From assembly GCA_015501585.1 (NCBI GenBank), contig JADNRY010000223.1:36070-100069 (forward strand): a DNA stretch of 64,000 nt. The letters run 5' to 3'. The position numbers were made by a program, and so were the translations under genes. The stretch is from Rhodocollybia butyracea (lineage: Eukaryota; Basidiomycota; Agaricomycetes; Agaricales; Omphalotaceae). Below the pieces are notes generated by a model that did not search any database, was not told the DNA's origin, and was given only the letters and a program-made list of their open reading frames with translations. Below are positions 10,626 to 21,759 of this stretch, piece after piece. Positions within the stretch are counted from its first letter, which is position 1; every line of letters begins with the position of its first letter.

Positions 10626-10796
10626 GCGCCGCCGCAGGCGGCTCGCGCAAAGCAGGAAATTTATGTTGGATATTTATCCTGGGCTGCCACTTCAGGCAAC
10701 CACATATTTGGTCTTATTAGTCTACACTTTTGTTACATTGACCTTACTAAAAAGACCCAAAAACCTAGGCAAAACCTGGGCAGCCAGGTCATGACC

Positions 10797-11005
10797 TAAA
10801 AAATTGGTCATGACCTAGGTCAGGTTGGTCTTTTCCTGGAGTTGGTAGGTCATGGCCTGGGGTGAGATAGGATATGGCCTAGGTGGGGCAGGGCATGGTC
10901 TAGGTGAGGGAGGGCATGGTCTAGGTGAGGGAGGGTATGGTCAAGGAGGAGGAGGGTATGGTCTAGGAGAGGGAGATATAGTCTAAGAGGTGTAGGGTGA
11001 GAGTG
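10797..11005 (+). repeat. GGTCATGACC stretch and purine-rich minisatellite
   Basis: Two GGTCATGACCT palindromes are followed by units close to GGGCATGGTCTAGGTGAGGG, repeated about five times with decay to 10990. The first part resembles the arrays inside the long inverted repeat that begins at 11006, so this may be the outer, unpaired part of that element. Confidence 0.6.
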
Positions 11006-12961
11006 GAGGATGGTGAGATAGAGAATATAAAGAAGAATGAAATATCATAGAATAATGACTTGAAATTTTTAGAAACATATTGGGATTTTTTACATATCTG
11101 TAGATTATGACAAGATTAAGCTAAGTCACAGTGCCCTGTTCTGGGTGGTCAGGGAAGCATGGGACTTACCTGACCTAGCTGATTCAGGTCATGACCTACC
11201 TAACCTAGGTCATGACCTACCTAGCCTAGGTCATGACCTACCTGGCCTAGGTCATGACCTACCTGACCTAGGTCATGACCTACCTGGCCTAGGTCATGAC
11301 CCAGGCCAATTTCATGACCCAGGCCAATTTCATGACCCAGGCCAATTTCATGACCCAGGCCAATTTAAAAATTACTAAATTAGGAAATTTTTCAATTTTT
11401 GCAGTGGATGAGGTCAAAGCTGTTTTTATTACCAAATAAGGCAATTTTCAAACACCTTAACCGGTTTTATGTTTTTTTTTAATAGAGTTAGATACATTTG
11501 GAAGTTTTTATAAATTACTATATTAGGCAATTTTATTTCAATAGACTTTTATTTCTTAATTAGGCAATTTCAAAACTTTTGCAGTGGATGAGGCCAAAGC
11601 TGTTTCCATTGCCTAATTGAGAAGTGTCAAATTTGCAGTGGATGAGGTCAAAGCTGATTTCATTACTTATTTGAAAAATGACAAATCTTTTGCAGTGGAT
11701 GAGGTCAAAGCTGTTTTCACTACCTAATTAAGAAATGACAAAACTGAACACACAAACTATGTACACTCTTTCCCTAAGGACAATAGCTTGTGGTAAACAT
11801 CCAGACCTTTTGTTTATACACAGAATAGGTTGCTCACCTAAAATGAAGCCAATCCTGTGGTGGGAAGGGGCTGGATTGCAAAATATTTTTTGGATAACCT
11901 TTGGTTGTAGTGGATGAGGCCAAAGCTGTATACCCATAAAAGGAAATCAATGAAAAGTGTTGAGTCTAAAGATTGCTTGATATAACATGCAGATTGGCAT
12001 GGATAAGGGTGATCCTTTTCATCCCCTGATACCCTGATATGTTGTCTACCCTTTCTGAGTCTCAGATATATTTGGATGGCCCGTGGGAGATCAGTCTTTA
12101 TTGATCTTTGAACTTTCTCATCAAAAACCCTCATTTTTTCGAAATCAGAGGATAAGTATCAGAGCATCCAGGCCAGGGTGGGCCACAGGGTTCTAGCACT
12201 TTATACCCTGGTATAATAGGTACATTTAGACGACTCAGGAGTAGCTCATACTATCCTGGGAGAGTGGGTAATAAGTGATATGTGTCTAATTAGGCATAAA
12301 TTTCGCTTTTTTGCCTGTTAAATCATTAATAGTGGAAACAGCTTTGGCCTCATCCACTGCAAAAGTTTTGAAATTGCCTAATTAAGAAATAAAAGTCTAT
12401 TGAAATAAAATTGCCTAATATAGTAATTTATAAAAATTTCCAAATGTATCTAACTCTATTAAAAAAACATAAAACCGGTTAAGGTGTTTGAAAATTGCCT
12501 TATTTGGTAATAAAAACAGCTTTGACCTCATCCACTGCAAAAATTGAAAAATTTCCTAATTTAGTAATTTTTAAATTGGCCTGGGTCATGACCTAGGCCA
12601 GGTAGGTCATGACCTAGGTCAGGTAGGTCATGACCTAGGCTAGGTAGGTCATGACCTAGGTTAGGTAGGTCATGACCTAGGCTAGGTAGGTCATGACCTA
12701 GGTTAGGTAGGTCATGACCTAGTTCACCCAGGTCATGGCCTAGACCAGGTAGGTCATGACCTAAAAAGTAGGTCATGACCTGAATCAGCTAGGTCAGGTA
12801 AGTCCCATGCTTCCCTGACCACCCAGAACAGGGCACTGTGACTTAGCTTAATCTTGTCATAATCTACAGATATGTAAAAAATCCCAATATGTTTCTAAAA
12901 ATTTCAAGTCATTATTCTATGATATTTCATTCTTCTTTATATTCTCTATCTCACCATCCTC
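11006..12961. mobile_element. 2-kb long inverted repeat element with AGGTCATGACCT arrays
   Basis: The left arm (11006-about 11612) and right arm (about 12331-12961) are near-identical reverse complements, from GAGGATGGTGAGATAGAG at the tips through to GCAGTGGATGAGGCCAAAGC. Each arm holds a tandem array of the palindrome AGGTCATGACCT with linkers such as ACCTGGCCT (about 11180-11370 and 12570-12790). The 0.7-kb spacer contains several GTGGATGAGGTCAAAGCTG units at about 45-65-bp spacing (11583, 11635, 11694, 11909), with one more in each arm. No protein is encoded. The right tip directly abuts the coding sequence of the Plavaka gene at 12962, so the element terminates that gene. The left tip shows no matching target duplication. 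Confidence 0.7.
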
Positions 12962-15455
12962 ATGGTTGGTAACCTGACGGGTGTAACAAAATGTCTTGTT
13001 GGTCCGACTGTAAAAGTGTTTGAGTTGACGATGCTTGAGTTCACCCTATTGCATTGTAGTTAGGGAAAATGTGCAGAAATCGGAACATAAACTCACAATC
13101 ATGGTAGAATAATTGTCGGTTGTCCCAAAAAGTTGGATGAAGCGAGAATAGTGTCCAAGTGCATGCCATTTGTAAGTGTTCATGTTGAACGTTTCAATTC
13201 TCGGTTTGTCTTCATCACCTTTGCGCTTTCTGGTATTCAAATTCATGTTTTTGGTTTTTCGGCACTGGCAAGCATTGGTTTCCTTCGGTAATTCCTGCGT
13301 CTTGTATTCCTCACAAACTTGGTCTTTGAATGTTTGTGCAGACTTTCCCAATTCAACAATATGACTGTTGAGCATGTCAATAGAGATATCTGAGTGGAGA
13401 CGGAGTTTTGCAAATGCTGAAAAAGCATTGAGATCAAAAAGAAGGTCCTGGATTTCATCATCATGCTCTGTAGGAAAACAACCTTCAAATACTGGTAAAG
13501 AAACCTGTTCAGCAGTTAGCAGATTGAATAAATAGCTAAGAGCTGAGATGTACCTGAAGAAAAGTCCTCATAATCTCTAGCCGCTAGGTTTTTCATCAGA
13601 GATACATCCTTGCAGATTTTACATATTGTGTCTTGGCCAAATGTTGGAACGTTTGAAATCTAGGACATGTTTAAGAAAGCTGTGAGGTTAAATGAATGTT
13701 TACTTACCGTCGATTCATTTCCTGGACCAAATCACTGCCAATAGTAGTCAATATCCGTATCAGCTGAATGAGTACACCCTTCCAGACACCAAGATTGATT
13801 TCATGCAGACAGTCTGGAACAAGGATATCATAGAAGTTGAAACCAAATTTGAAGAAACGGTCTGAAAAGGTATTCTAAAGATAATTCAATATTAAATAAA
13901 GAAATATTGACCAGAACTCACACAAATTGCAGTCCACGATGCTGCATGAAGGAAAGCATCAATAGGTTTGCTAGCAACACTATATCCAGCATCAAAGATC
14001 CACCGCCGAACAGAATGAATGGTGCATTGACGCTGTGGAGTGTCCTCCCGAGCTTTGGTTTCTCGTCGACTAGCATCCCTCCTTGTTCCAAGTTGGTGAA
14101 TCTGATCCTGTTTTGTCAAGCAGTGAATGCATGGATAGTCACCCAGACATTTGATACAGGCCAAAGCTACTCTGAAAACAATGAGTACTCGGGACGTACA
14201 GTCTATGTAGAACTGAACACTCACTTTTCAGGATAGTCTGCCGAATATGTGAAAAGACGAGGGAAAAGTCGTCGGAGAATACCATCACTGCACTTGAGAA
14301 CCACACCATTTTCATAAGCATCCATGAAATCTTCATCCAAAATGACATCCCAAACACCTTGGAGAATTTCTTGGCGAACATGAGTTAGAACTGCGGCGGT
14401 TGGTGCCTGGCCATAATGATCTTCATAAAAGTTGTTGAAGTTGTCAGGAAGCTAATTAGATAGTTATTAGAAATTCAACAAAAAAGAGACAGAGAACAAT
14501 ACCTTTGGAATATATGCCAAGTGATGAGAAGCAAAGGCGGTTGGCTTGGATCGTTCATATTTTGACTGGTCCCCGAAATAGAGATATATGGGCCACATCG
14601 ATTCATCTCCCCAAGTCCCAACTTTTGTAGCATCAGACCAGACCATCATACCTGCCAATGTGTTAGGAGTGTTGTCATCAGATTGCTGTTCCCATTGCTC
14701 TCTGTTGACTCTGTTATGCTCATCAAGCCAAGCTTCAGAGTTATAGAGCTCTGAATGAAGACGTGTGGAAGGAGGATGTGGATCCTGAGGAGTGGCGGGT
14801 CGGTGCTGCTGGTGTAACTCAAAAGGAGTGTAGTGGTATGTTTTGCTAGTTTCAGTGGATTGGAATGTGGACTTCAGGATCTCCAGTGGTTTTCGATAAT
14901 AGACACCCTTGAGTTCAAACATTGGAGCATCCTCCTCCTTTTGCTTGATGCCAGTGCAGGGGACTGGAATTCTGATAGATGTCTCGATCCACCCATCCTT
15001 TGCAGGAAATGGAGAGTCATCTGACTCAAATTCATCCATATCTTTAAGAACACTGTTAGTGCTAAAGCCGTCCAAATGTTCCTTTCTGAATTCTGGAGGA
15101 TTGATAACATTGTGAACAAGGTCGTCAAGATCAGCGATGGACTTTGCCTGGTTGCCGCTGTACCACCAGGACATGAGACGAAAGGCTGTGATATTTCTGA
15201 AAGGAGCAATAAAGTTTGTGCCTACGGAGAATGCGGCAGACTGGATAGCTGAGCCAAGACTGCAGAGAGGATTAGCTGGAGGTGAGACAGGAAATCCGGC
15301 ACCCTTGCAGACGTTAACAATAGGAACCTCTTCATCAGGTATGGTGGCAGGAGGTTCGGGATAGATACGGTACCAGTATAGGGAAATAATGAGATCTGGT
15401 TGGAAGGGAAGATAGAAAGAAAGCGGGATAAGCGCTGGGAAAGTGAGTTAACTTT
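12962..15455 (-). pseudogene. Plavaka-type transposase gene, 3'-truncated, eight exons visible
   Basis: A clear spliced gene. Introns lie at 14452-14502, 14172-14224, 13875-13921, 13660-13707, 13505-13553 and 13046-13096, each about 47-53 bp with GTRNGT-type donors (one GTATTG, one GTACAT). The protein runs in Plavaka order: LYWYRIYPEPPATIPDEE, MSWWYSGNQAKS, FELHQQHRPATPQDPHPP, LAGMMVWSDATKVGTWG, WPIYLYFGDQSKYERSKP, then YPCIHCLTKQDQIHQLGTRR, FGFNFYDILVPDCLHEINLG, VPTFGQDTICKICKDVS and IQLFGTTDNYSTM. It is cut at 12962 by the long inverted repeat, shortly after the FYSRTN motif. The N-terminal finger region is missing and resembles the piece on the other strand at 7908-8511. Plavaka is a CACTA-related transposase group of basidiomycetes. 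This is a former autonomous element and a possible source of activity for small TIR elements in the window. Confidence 0.75.
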
Positions 15456-15639
15456 TTTTCTTCCTCCTACCCTTCTGATTTCACCTACTTTTTAAACTGG
15501 CTTTATTAGGCCTTCTTAGGCCCGGATCTATTGTTTTTCTGGGCCAGTCACTCTCCGCCTCTGGAGGCGCCCCGCTTTAATTGCAGGCTTTATCTTTCAT
15601 CGCCAAGCCCAGCTTGCATGCAGCCTCATTATCTCGCCC

Positions 15640-16460
15640 AATGTGTCACCTCTCCTTACGGTCTGTGGTCCTACTCAGACCATCAGTCACTGGCATCTCA
15701 TGATGCATCCATCCACGGCTCACTCTCTGTTCATGGGCGCCTGCATGATAGTCTCTATTGCGCAGAGACTATTGGTCTGGGACCCACACAATAGCCTGTG
15801 CCCACCTTTGTCCATCCCGCTGCCTCCTCTCTCTTCATAGGCACAATAGTCTTGGGTGGTCTGATTGTGCCTCACCTTCCTCTTCACCTGCACAACGGTC
15901 ATGGAGACCCTCAGGCAGACCATGGTAACCCGCTGGCTACCTGCTTCATCTCTTCACCTCTCTCTTTGCCTGCCCAATGGTCCACAAGGGCCTTGGAGAC
16001 CCTCGGGCAGACCATCAGGACCTGCCACCTCTCTTCTCTAGTTGGCATCATGAGCTAGTCAGCATCTCACAATGCCAACTAGCCACCATCATCCATCCAA
16101 CTGCCACCTCTCTGGTCGAGACCATTGCCTGCAAGGTGCCACCTTTCCACCCCAGCATGATAGTCTGAGGTCTCACCCAGACTATTGTGACCCATCACCT
16201 CACTTCTCCTGCCCAGTAGTCACCCTTGTAGTTCCCGTGGGAGCTACAGGCTACCCATCGCTACCTCTCCTTACTCGCATGATAGTCTATGGTCTGACCG
16301 CAGACTATTGTAACCCGCCACCTCACTTCTACAACTGTCACCTCTCCTTACCTGCACCATGATAGTCTGTGGTCTTACCACATACTATCGTTGCCTGCCA
16401 CCTCACTTCTCCCACCAGGTTCTCCTTCTCACCCAGGAGACTACCAGTCGCCCCCATCAC
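15640..16460. repeat. Array of imperfect hairpin units (AGTCTG...CAGACT)
   Basis: Units of roughly 60-90 bp each carry a short inverted repeat: CAATAGTCTTGGG..., GATAGTCTGAGG...CCCAGACTATT, GATAGTCTATGG...GCAGACTATT and GATAGTCTGTGG...CCACATACTATC, among others, separated by CACCTCACTTCTCCTGCC-like linkers. Frames crossing it read as low-complexity His/Pro/Ser and are not genes. It lies just upstream of the Plavaka gene's first visible exon. Confidence 0.6.
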
Positions 16461-16464
16461 ATCA

Positions 16465-16498
16465 TGGTCTGCTTGAATTGCCCAATTCAAGCAGACCA
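16465..16498. repeat. Perfect 16-bp-stem hairpin, 2-nt loop
   Basis: TGGTCTGCTTGAATTG, then CC, then the exact reverse complement. It ends the degenerate hairpin array at 15640-16460. Unlike the array units it is perfect, as is the 1658-1695 hairpin, which has the same architecture but different sequence. Confidence 0.8.
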
Positions 16499-16749
16499 CG
16501 GAGTCTACAGTGCCACCTGAATCTGCTGGCAGAACACATACCTGAAGGGTTACAGCCCATAATCCATTCACATGGATGAGCATTACAAGCCACACTCCAA
16601 AGAGGTCACAGCTGAATATAATTCTTAGAGCTGCAGCCCCACAGGGAACACCTCTGGTGTTCCGTTTAGATTTAGCTCCCTAACATTCCGGTCAGGAATA
16701 CAGCTCTAGAGCTGTAACCCCAGTGAACTTTTGTTATTTAATTAAAATA

Positions 16750-16831
16750 ATGACCCGGGAATTGAACACTAGACCTCACATGAAGAGTGTGCCATCACAA
16801 CAAGATCATTCATCCAACTGAGCCAAGATAT
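16750..16831 (-). pseudogene. tRNA-like sequence, minus strand
   Basis: Read on the minus strand, TGGCTCAGTTGG (complement of 16813-16824) is a good A box, and GTGTTCAATTCC (complement of 16758-16769) a near-consensus B box, followed by TTATTTT. The acceptor and T stems are mostly unpaired, so I treat it as a tRNA pseudogene or SINE head. Confidence 0.4.
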
Positions 16832-16966
16832 CATGTCAAGATACTATTTCACGCCTAATATGTTGCCTCAATTTGATGATTAAATAAAACAATCAGAATT
16901 AGTAAAAAAAAGCTGTCTATAGTACATATCAAATGTACACTACCAACACAAAAAAATGTCCAGCCA

Positions 16967-19901
16967 TTAACCCAGCACAAATAAAAGCTCATTCAACGTC
17001 TCTGTAAAAACATCTTGTGCACCCCTTGCCTTCTGCCTCTCACGCGCTGTCTTCTCTGGCATGGGATATACAGCTTTGCGCCACCATGCAAGGCCTGCTA
17101 CTGCGGTACAGATCCGTTAGGCCCATAGATGTAAAAGTTTGCAAAGTCAAAGGTGCCGTCTTTTGGGTATGCCCACCCATCAGGAAAAGCTGTTTTTGCC
17201 TAGGTGACCCCAGAGTGGCCTAAAGCAAACTAGGTGACCTATGAATCCTATGGCATCCTAGGAATTTGGGCTCGTCCCTTGCCAGTCAAAGCTCTTGAGG
17301 ATTCCCTAGGGTATCCTAGGCAAGCCTAGGTTTGCCCAGGTTTACCCAGAAGGGACAAGCCCAAATTCCTAGGATGCCATAGGATTCATAGGTCACCTAG
17401 TTTGCTAGGGAATCCTCAAGAGCCTTGACTGGCAAGGGACGAGCCCAAATTCCTAGGATGCCAAAGGATTCATAGGTCACCTAGTTTGCTTTAGGCCACT
17501 CTGGGGTCACCTAGGCAAAAACAGCTTTTCCTGATGCCGTGAACCACCGTCTTCAAGCTCTTGATCCTCTGGTTGCATTGACCCCCACCACAGACTGAAC
17601 TTATTGGTGAAATTCGGCAGATCCAATTGATGCGGGCGCCACTTCAACGAATGTGCATGGCTGATCCAGTCCCCGACTGCCACTGGACAGTTTCGGTTGG
17701 ATATTGCATCTGCTCGCTTGAATGTACCTTGTTTCTCCTGTTCCAGCCAGGCAGCAATGGCCACACACCACTTCGGATCCCAACCCACCGCTGTACACAA
17801 TTCCCAAACCTTCACCATATACTCAGGAGCATTTGTGGGCAAAGTAGGCATTGTAGCCAGCACCAATGCAGAAGATGGGCCTATTTGGTCCTCCAGCAAA
17901 GATGCCACTGCCGGGGATGATTTACTCCAGGTTGATTTGGTTATCCTTAATGAACCCGTGGGTTTGGTTGACTTGTTTGGCTTGGGGACCTGACTTGCTG
18001 ATTTTGCTGCCTGACTCCGTTTTGCACCTCCTTCAGCTTCCACCCCATCCTCATGCTTGTGCTTGCCCCCTACATTCCGCTTAGACATGTTCTGCTCCTT
18101 TACCACTTCCTTGTCTCTTTGATGTACACTTGCTGCCTGCAGAGGCATAGAATTGCGGCCATGCAGCAGCAAATCACAAACACTGGGTTCATGAGGTACT
18201 GAACCTTGGGGAAGTGACATATAAATAAGAGACTCCTCCCATATAGGTGAAGATGAGTTCAAACCCCTCTGCAAGCAATCATCCTGAGGGACAGATGCTG
18301 CCGGCAAAGACATTAACACTGGTGGGAAGGAAAACAAAGGAGATGTTGGGCATAGTGCACTGCGAGGTTGTGGGGGAGGGGAGAGGCTACCACAATCAGA
18401 CTGGGTACGTTGGCTGTTGTTTTCAACTTTTTCCTTTCCTTTACCCTTTCCCTTGGCAATGCCAGAGTCACCTTCGCTGGCCCACACACTACCATCAAAC
18501 ATTCCTACATTTTGGTCATCCTTTCCTCCCTTGCTCCGGTTGTCTCCATATTTGTCTTTGACTCCATATCGGTCATTGTCCATAACCGCAGTATCTTGCT
18601 CCTCTGCCTTTAGGGCCCAACTCTGACACTCTTCAATACCTAATTAGATTACACATAGCTCAATACAAGTGATGATATGAAAATAACATGAATTTTACTC
18701 ACTGAACACCTTTTTGACAAAGCTCCCAATGACTGGTTCAATCTTGTCCTTCCATGCTTTGCGCTCAATCCTTCTGGAAGTCATTTACGGCTCACCTGGA
18801 ATAGAACCTGCATGTGCGCTAAGTTCATCAAGTTAAGAATTGTGGCACAAGATCATCAACACAAAACGCACCTTATCACCCTCGGATGGCCTCCAGTGCT
18901 TGGATTCAGGCCAGCAGCAAAGATAGTGACCACCCAGCCACTGTAAAGATGGATCACATTGGCAATCTCCTGCATGAAATTGGGGAGATTATCAATCACA
19001 CTATGAGATTGTTAGTTTGTGAAAACAACTCATAAACAAAACAAGAATCAACAATCATCTCAAATAAGAGATACCCAATGCAACCCATGCAACTCAAGGT
19101 AAAAAGAAAAGAGAAACACCTACTTTTGCCTATCCACCAGTTTTGACAAAGGTTTGGTGAGAATCTTCTTGTGTTCTTCATGGGCTTTCTTTCCCTCCTT
19201 GGCCGCTGCTCTCTTCTATTTCAGCTTCTCAGTATCTGGAAGACTGTCAAATTGCACCTTATTCTCGGCCTGGAATTCCGCCGCATTGTTGTTGCTCCTT
19301 TTCATTGTCATCAAAGATGAAGTTTGGGAAGTAGAGCCCGTCTTAGCTCTGTTCTCTGCTGCAATAACCACACAATCTCATTCCATTTCAGCTTTTTTTT
19401 CTAGCCAAAGCCAGCTTGATTGACTCATGGTTCTTCTTCTCCCTCGACCAGATAACATGGGCAGCCGGAGTATGCAGTGCTTTAATTCCGACGCCCTTGA
19501 GTAGTCGTGCTTTCATAGCTACACCCTGAGTGAGCTTTCCTTTAGGACTCTGAATGAACTTGGCCATGCTCCTAGCGGTATTGCCGTGATAATTAAGCCA
19601 TCGATGAATTGTCTAAAGACAGAGTTAAGTCATGCATCAAACAAACAGCAACAAGCACTTTTTTTGCAGGCTCCGGAATTCCTTCCTCCCGATTGGGTGC
19701 ATCATTGTCTACCTGCGCTAGACTTTCAGCCAAGGGTTCCTCTTTTTCATCCAAACTTGCTGGGGCGAGTTTTAAAAAACAGCATGTAACCTGAAGAATA
19801 AAACTTTCCCGGTCTTCAACCTGCTTGCTTTTACGGTACCTATCCAACTCTTTCATCAGGAATTCCACACAGAAACCTTGGAAAGCAGGTTTGAGAGACA
19901 T
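16967..19901 (-). pseudogene. Conserved Agaricomycete hypothetical protein, interrupted by a MITE
   Basis: Read on the minus strand, coding pieces are MSLKPAFQGFCVEFLMKELD (19901), RWLNYHGNTARSMAKF... (about 19600), ERKAWKDKIEPVIGSFVKKV (about 18780), then after a GTGAGT intron a 350-codon Ser/Lys-rich exon (18640-17537) ending VGDWISHAHSLKWRP...KFSLWWGSMQP. The MITE at 17178-17536 follows. Past it the protein goes on as DGTFDFANFYIYGPNGS and, after a 1-base frameshift near 17100, VAGLAWWRKAVYPMPEK to a TAA at 16967. Removing the MITE and one CC (GG on the gene strand) keeps the frame open. The WI..A...K..P / WW..MQP / GPNG...LAWW order matches a multi-copy family of unknown function that I recall from agaricomycete genomes. 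The frameshift and a decayed 5' half suggest it no longer works. Confidence 0.55.
17178..17536. mobile_element. CATCAGGAAAA palindromic MITE, copy 2
   Basis: Ends CATCAGGAAAAGCTG and CAGCTTTTCCTGATG with CC on both sides (17176-17177, 17537-17538). Same arms as copy 1, but the centre is rearranged: an extra arm segment (GGGACAAGCCCAAATTCC, near 17352) is duplicated. It sits inside the coding region of the 16967-19901 gene. The gene reads through in frame if the MITE and one CC are ignored. Confidence 0.9.
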
Positions 19902-20277
19902 TCCTGTGTAGTAAGTGTTGCAAAAATTTGAGTTATGGAAAGGTTTTTACTTGGAGGGCAACAAGCATGGGTCTGTACGCCTAAGGCTTTTAACCTAGTC
20001 CACCCTGCCACAAGACAATATCAGATCTGGTTATATAATCATCTGATATCTCAAACATTTTGCACCTTATTCTTGATTTCCAATACTCATTCTCATGCCT
20101 CAATGTGTCCACACTTGTATCAACTGGGGCAAAAGTAAGAGCCATTCCTTTCTGATTTTGTATTCTCATCTTTTTTCAGTGTCTCATACAGAAATCCAAG
20201 TGACTCGCAGTTGCAGTAGGTAAGACAGTCTGTTCCTTTAGTAATTGTTAACTTTTTATCAGATTCTGCAAGCACAA

Positions 20278-20995
20278 TGGTCACCTTGATTGTTACTACA
20301 TGCATCACTGGTTCTCCCTCATCCCAAAGTGACTCTGCAAGTTCTCCCCCATCCAGCCCTCTGTCATCACCAATTGTCGAGACATTTCCAGTGACTCGGG
20401 CGCAGACTGCACCCTGATTGAGTCGATCCAGGGCTGAATCTGATTTGCCTGTACGAGTGGATACACCTGGTCCTCGCCTATCTGCACCAAATTTTCAGCC
20501 TAATTCACAGCCATTGGGTTCTTGCCAGTTCACTCCAACTGTTCAACATAACACTGAGGCCTTGGGTGCCCGTGTTGCTTTATCTGGGCCTGCAGATGCT
20601 CAGGCTACTAGTGCCAGTAATCCTCAGGCTCAGGCCTCCACTATCTGCACTGTTCCATCGGGCCCTTCTGAGGCTAATCCTCAGGCTCAGGCCTCGAGTG
20701 TTCACACCGTTCCAGTGGGCCCTGCTGAGGCTCAAGCCATAGTAGCACCAGTAATCCTCAGGCCCCAGCTCAGGCTGTAAGTTTTCTTGCCCCTCAGTTG
20801 GGCTCTGCTGGTGGTCAGTTGACGAGTTCCCCTACCACTACCCCTCAGTTGTTTGGTGTTCATGCTGGTCCATCTGGCCAGGGCACCACTTCTACTGGTC
20901 ATAATCTTGTTCCACGCCCTGGAATTCCCTTTCCCCATGACATTGTCCAGCCTGCACACAATATCATTTTAGTGTTTCCGTATGGACTGATTTGA
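20278..20995 (+). pseudogene. Pro/Ser/Gln-rich protein fragment
   Basis: A plus-strand frame from the ATG at 20278 reads SPSSQSDSASSPPSSPLSSP, meets a TGA near 20419 (where CGA would keep it open), and continues in frame to 20780. It includes two imperfect repeats around NPQAQAS.ICTVPSGPSEA. After a frame change near 20760 it goes on as GSAGGQLTSSPTTTPQLFG to a stop at 20995. Composition and the two simple lesions suggest a decayed low-complexity protein or transposon N-terminus. I do not recognise the family. Confidence 0.35.
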
Positions 20996-21004
20996 AAATA
21001 CGAT

Positions 21005-21196
21005 TCAATATTTGAGCCCTTTGCGCTGTTCAGACTCTTTACGCAGCACTTTATTTTCCTCCATCAGCCTAGCATTCTCCGCCCTCAACAACTCCCTTTC
21101 CACCCTTGCCATTTCATTATCCTTCAGAACTTTGATAAGCTGATCAACTATGTCATCCGACAACAGTTGAGTAGGGTGAATTGGAGTGTCAGCCAA
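21005..21196 (-). CDS. Short coiled-coil ORF, hypothetical
   Basis: 63 codons, heptad-like and charged (DNEMARVERELLRAENARL). The composition is that of a real coiled coil and the frame begins with ATG (MADTPIHPTQLL). It could be an exon of a larger minus-strand gene upstream of 16967-19901. No partner exon with a good splice site was identified. Confidence 0.3.
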   Translation of the reverse strand: MADTPIHPTQLLSDDIVDQLIKVLKDNEMARVERELLRAENARLMEENKVLRKESEQRKGLKY

Positions 21197-21759
21197 TGGC
21201 TGTGTAGGTGCCTGGCAAATCTCTTGTTTCTGCGCAGTTACTGATTCCTGTTGACAGCCTCATCCCAGTGATGATGCTTATATGAATCCATCGACGCACT
21301 TACCGCCATCCACTTGGATACAACGTTCAACACTGTCACCTTGCTTCTTCAATTTTTCAACTGGTTTCCATGCCTGTGAATATTTCGTCAAACACAATCT
21401 ACCCATGGTGCCTGGCGCTCGCTGATGGAGCTGAATCTGACTTTTATTGTTGACCAAGCAGTGGCTTGAGCTTTTCCCGGAAGACTTCCTCCCGGATCAG
21501 CTCTTCCATGGTTGGGCTAGTTCCCGGATCCAATCCTCTCAGTTACCCTTTGATCTCAGGACATACACCAGGCAGCTCCATCAACATTTTACTCTGAAAA
21601 CAATCATGGACAGCCAGGAGTGAGAAACTGAGTGGGATAACATTATCCTCCTCATGATCAAAAAAAGAGCCGCAGTATGTATTATCTGCATTTCTGGTCT
21701 GTCATTCTTACTGACTTGAATACCTGGAGTCAAGCCAAAGGCGCATTGAGCATGACCAT

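Noticed and set aside
11180..11370. Regularly spaced short repeats suggestive of a CRISPR array
   Set aside because: Eukaryotic context, no unique spacers, linkers are themselves repeats, and the array is mirrored at 12570-12790.
11180..12790. AGGTCATGACCT arrays resemble nuclear-receptor (AGGTCA) half-sites
   Set aside because: Fungi lack nuclear receptors; the palindrome is part of a repetitive element and the likeness is coincidental.
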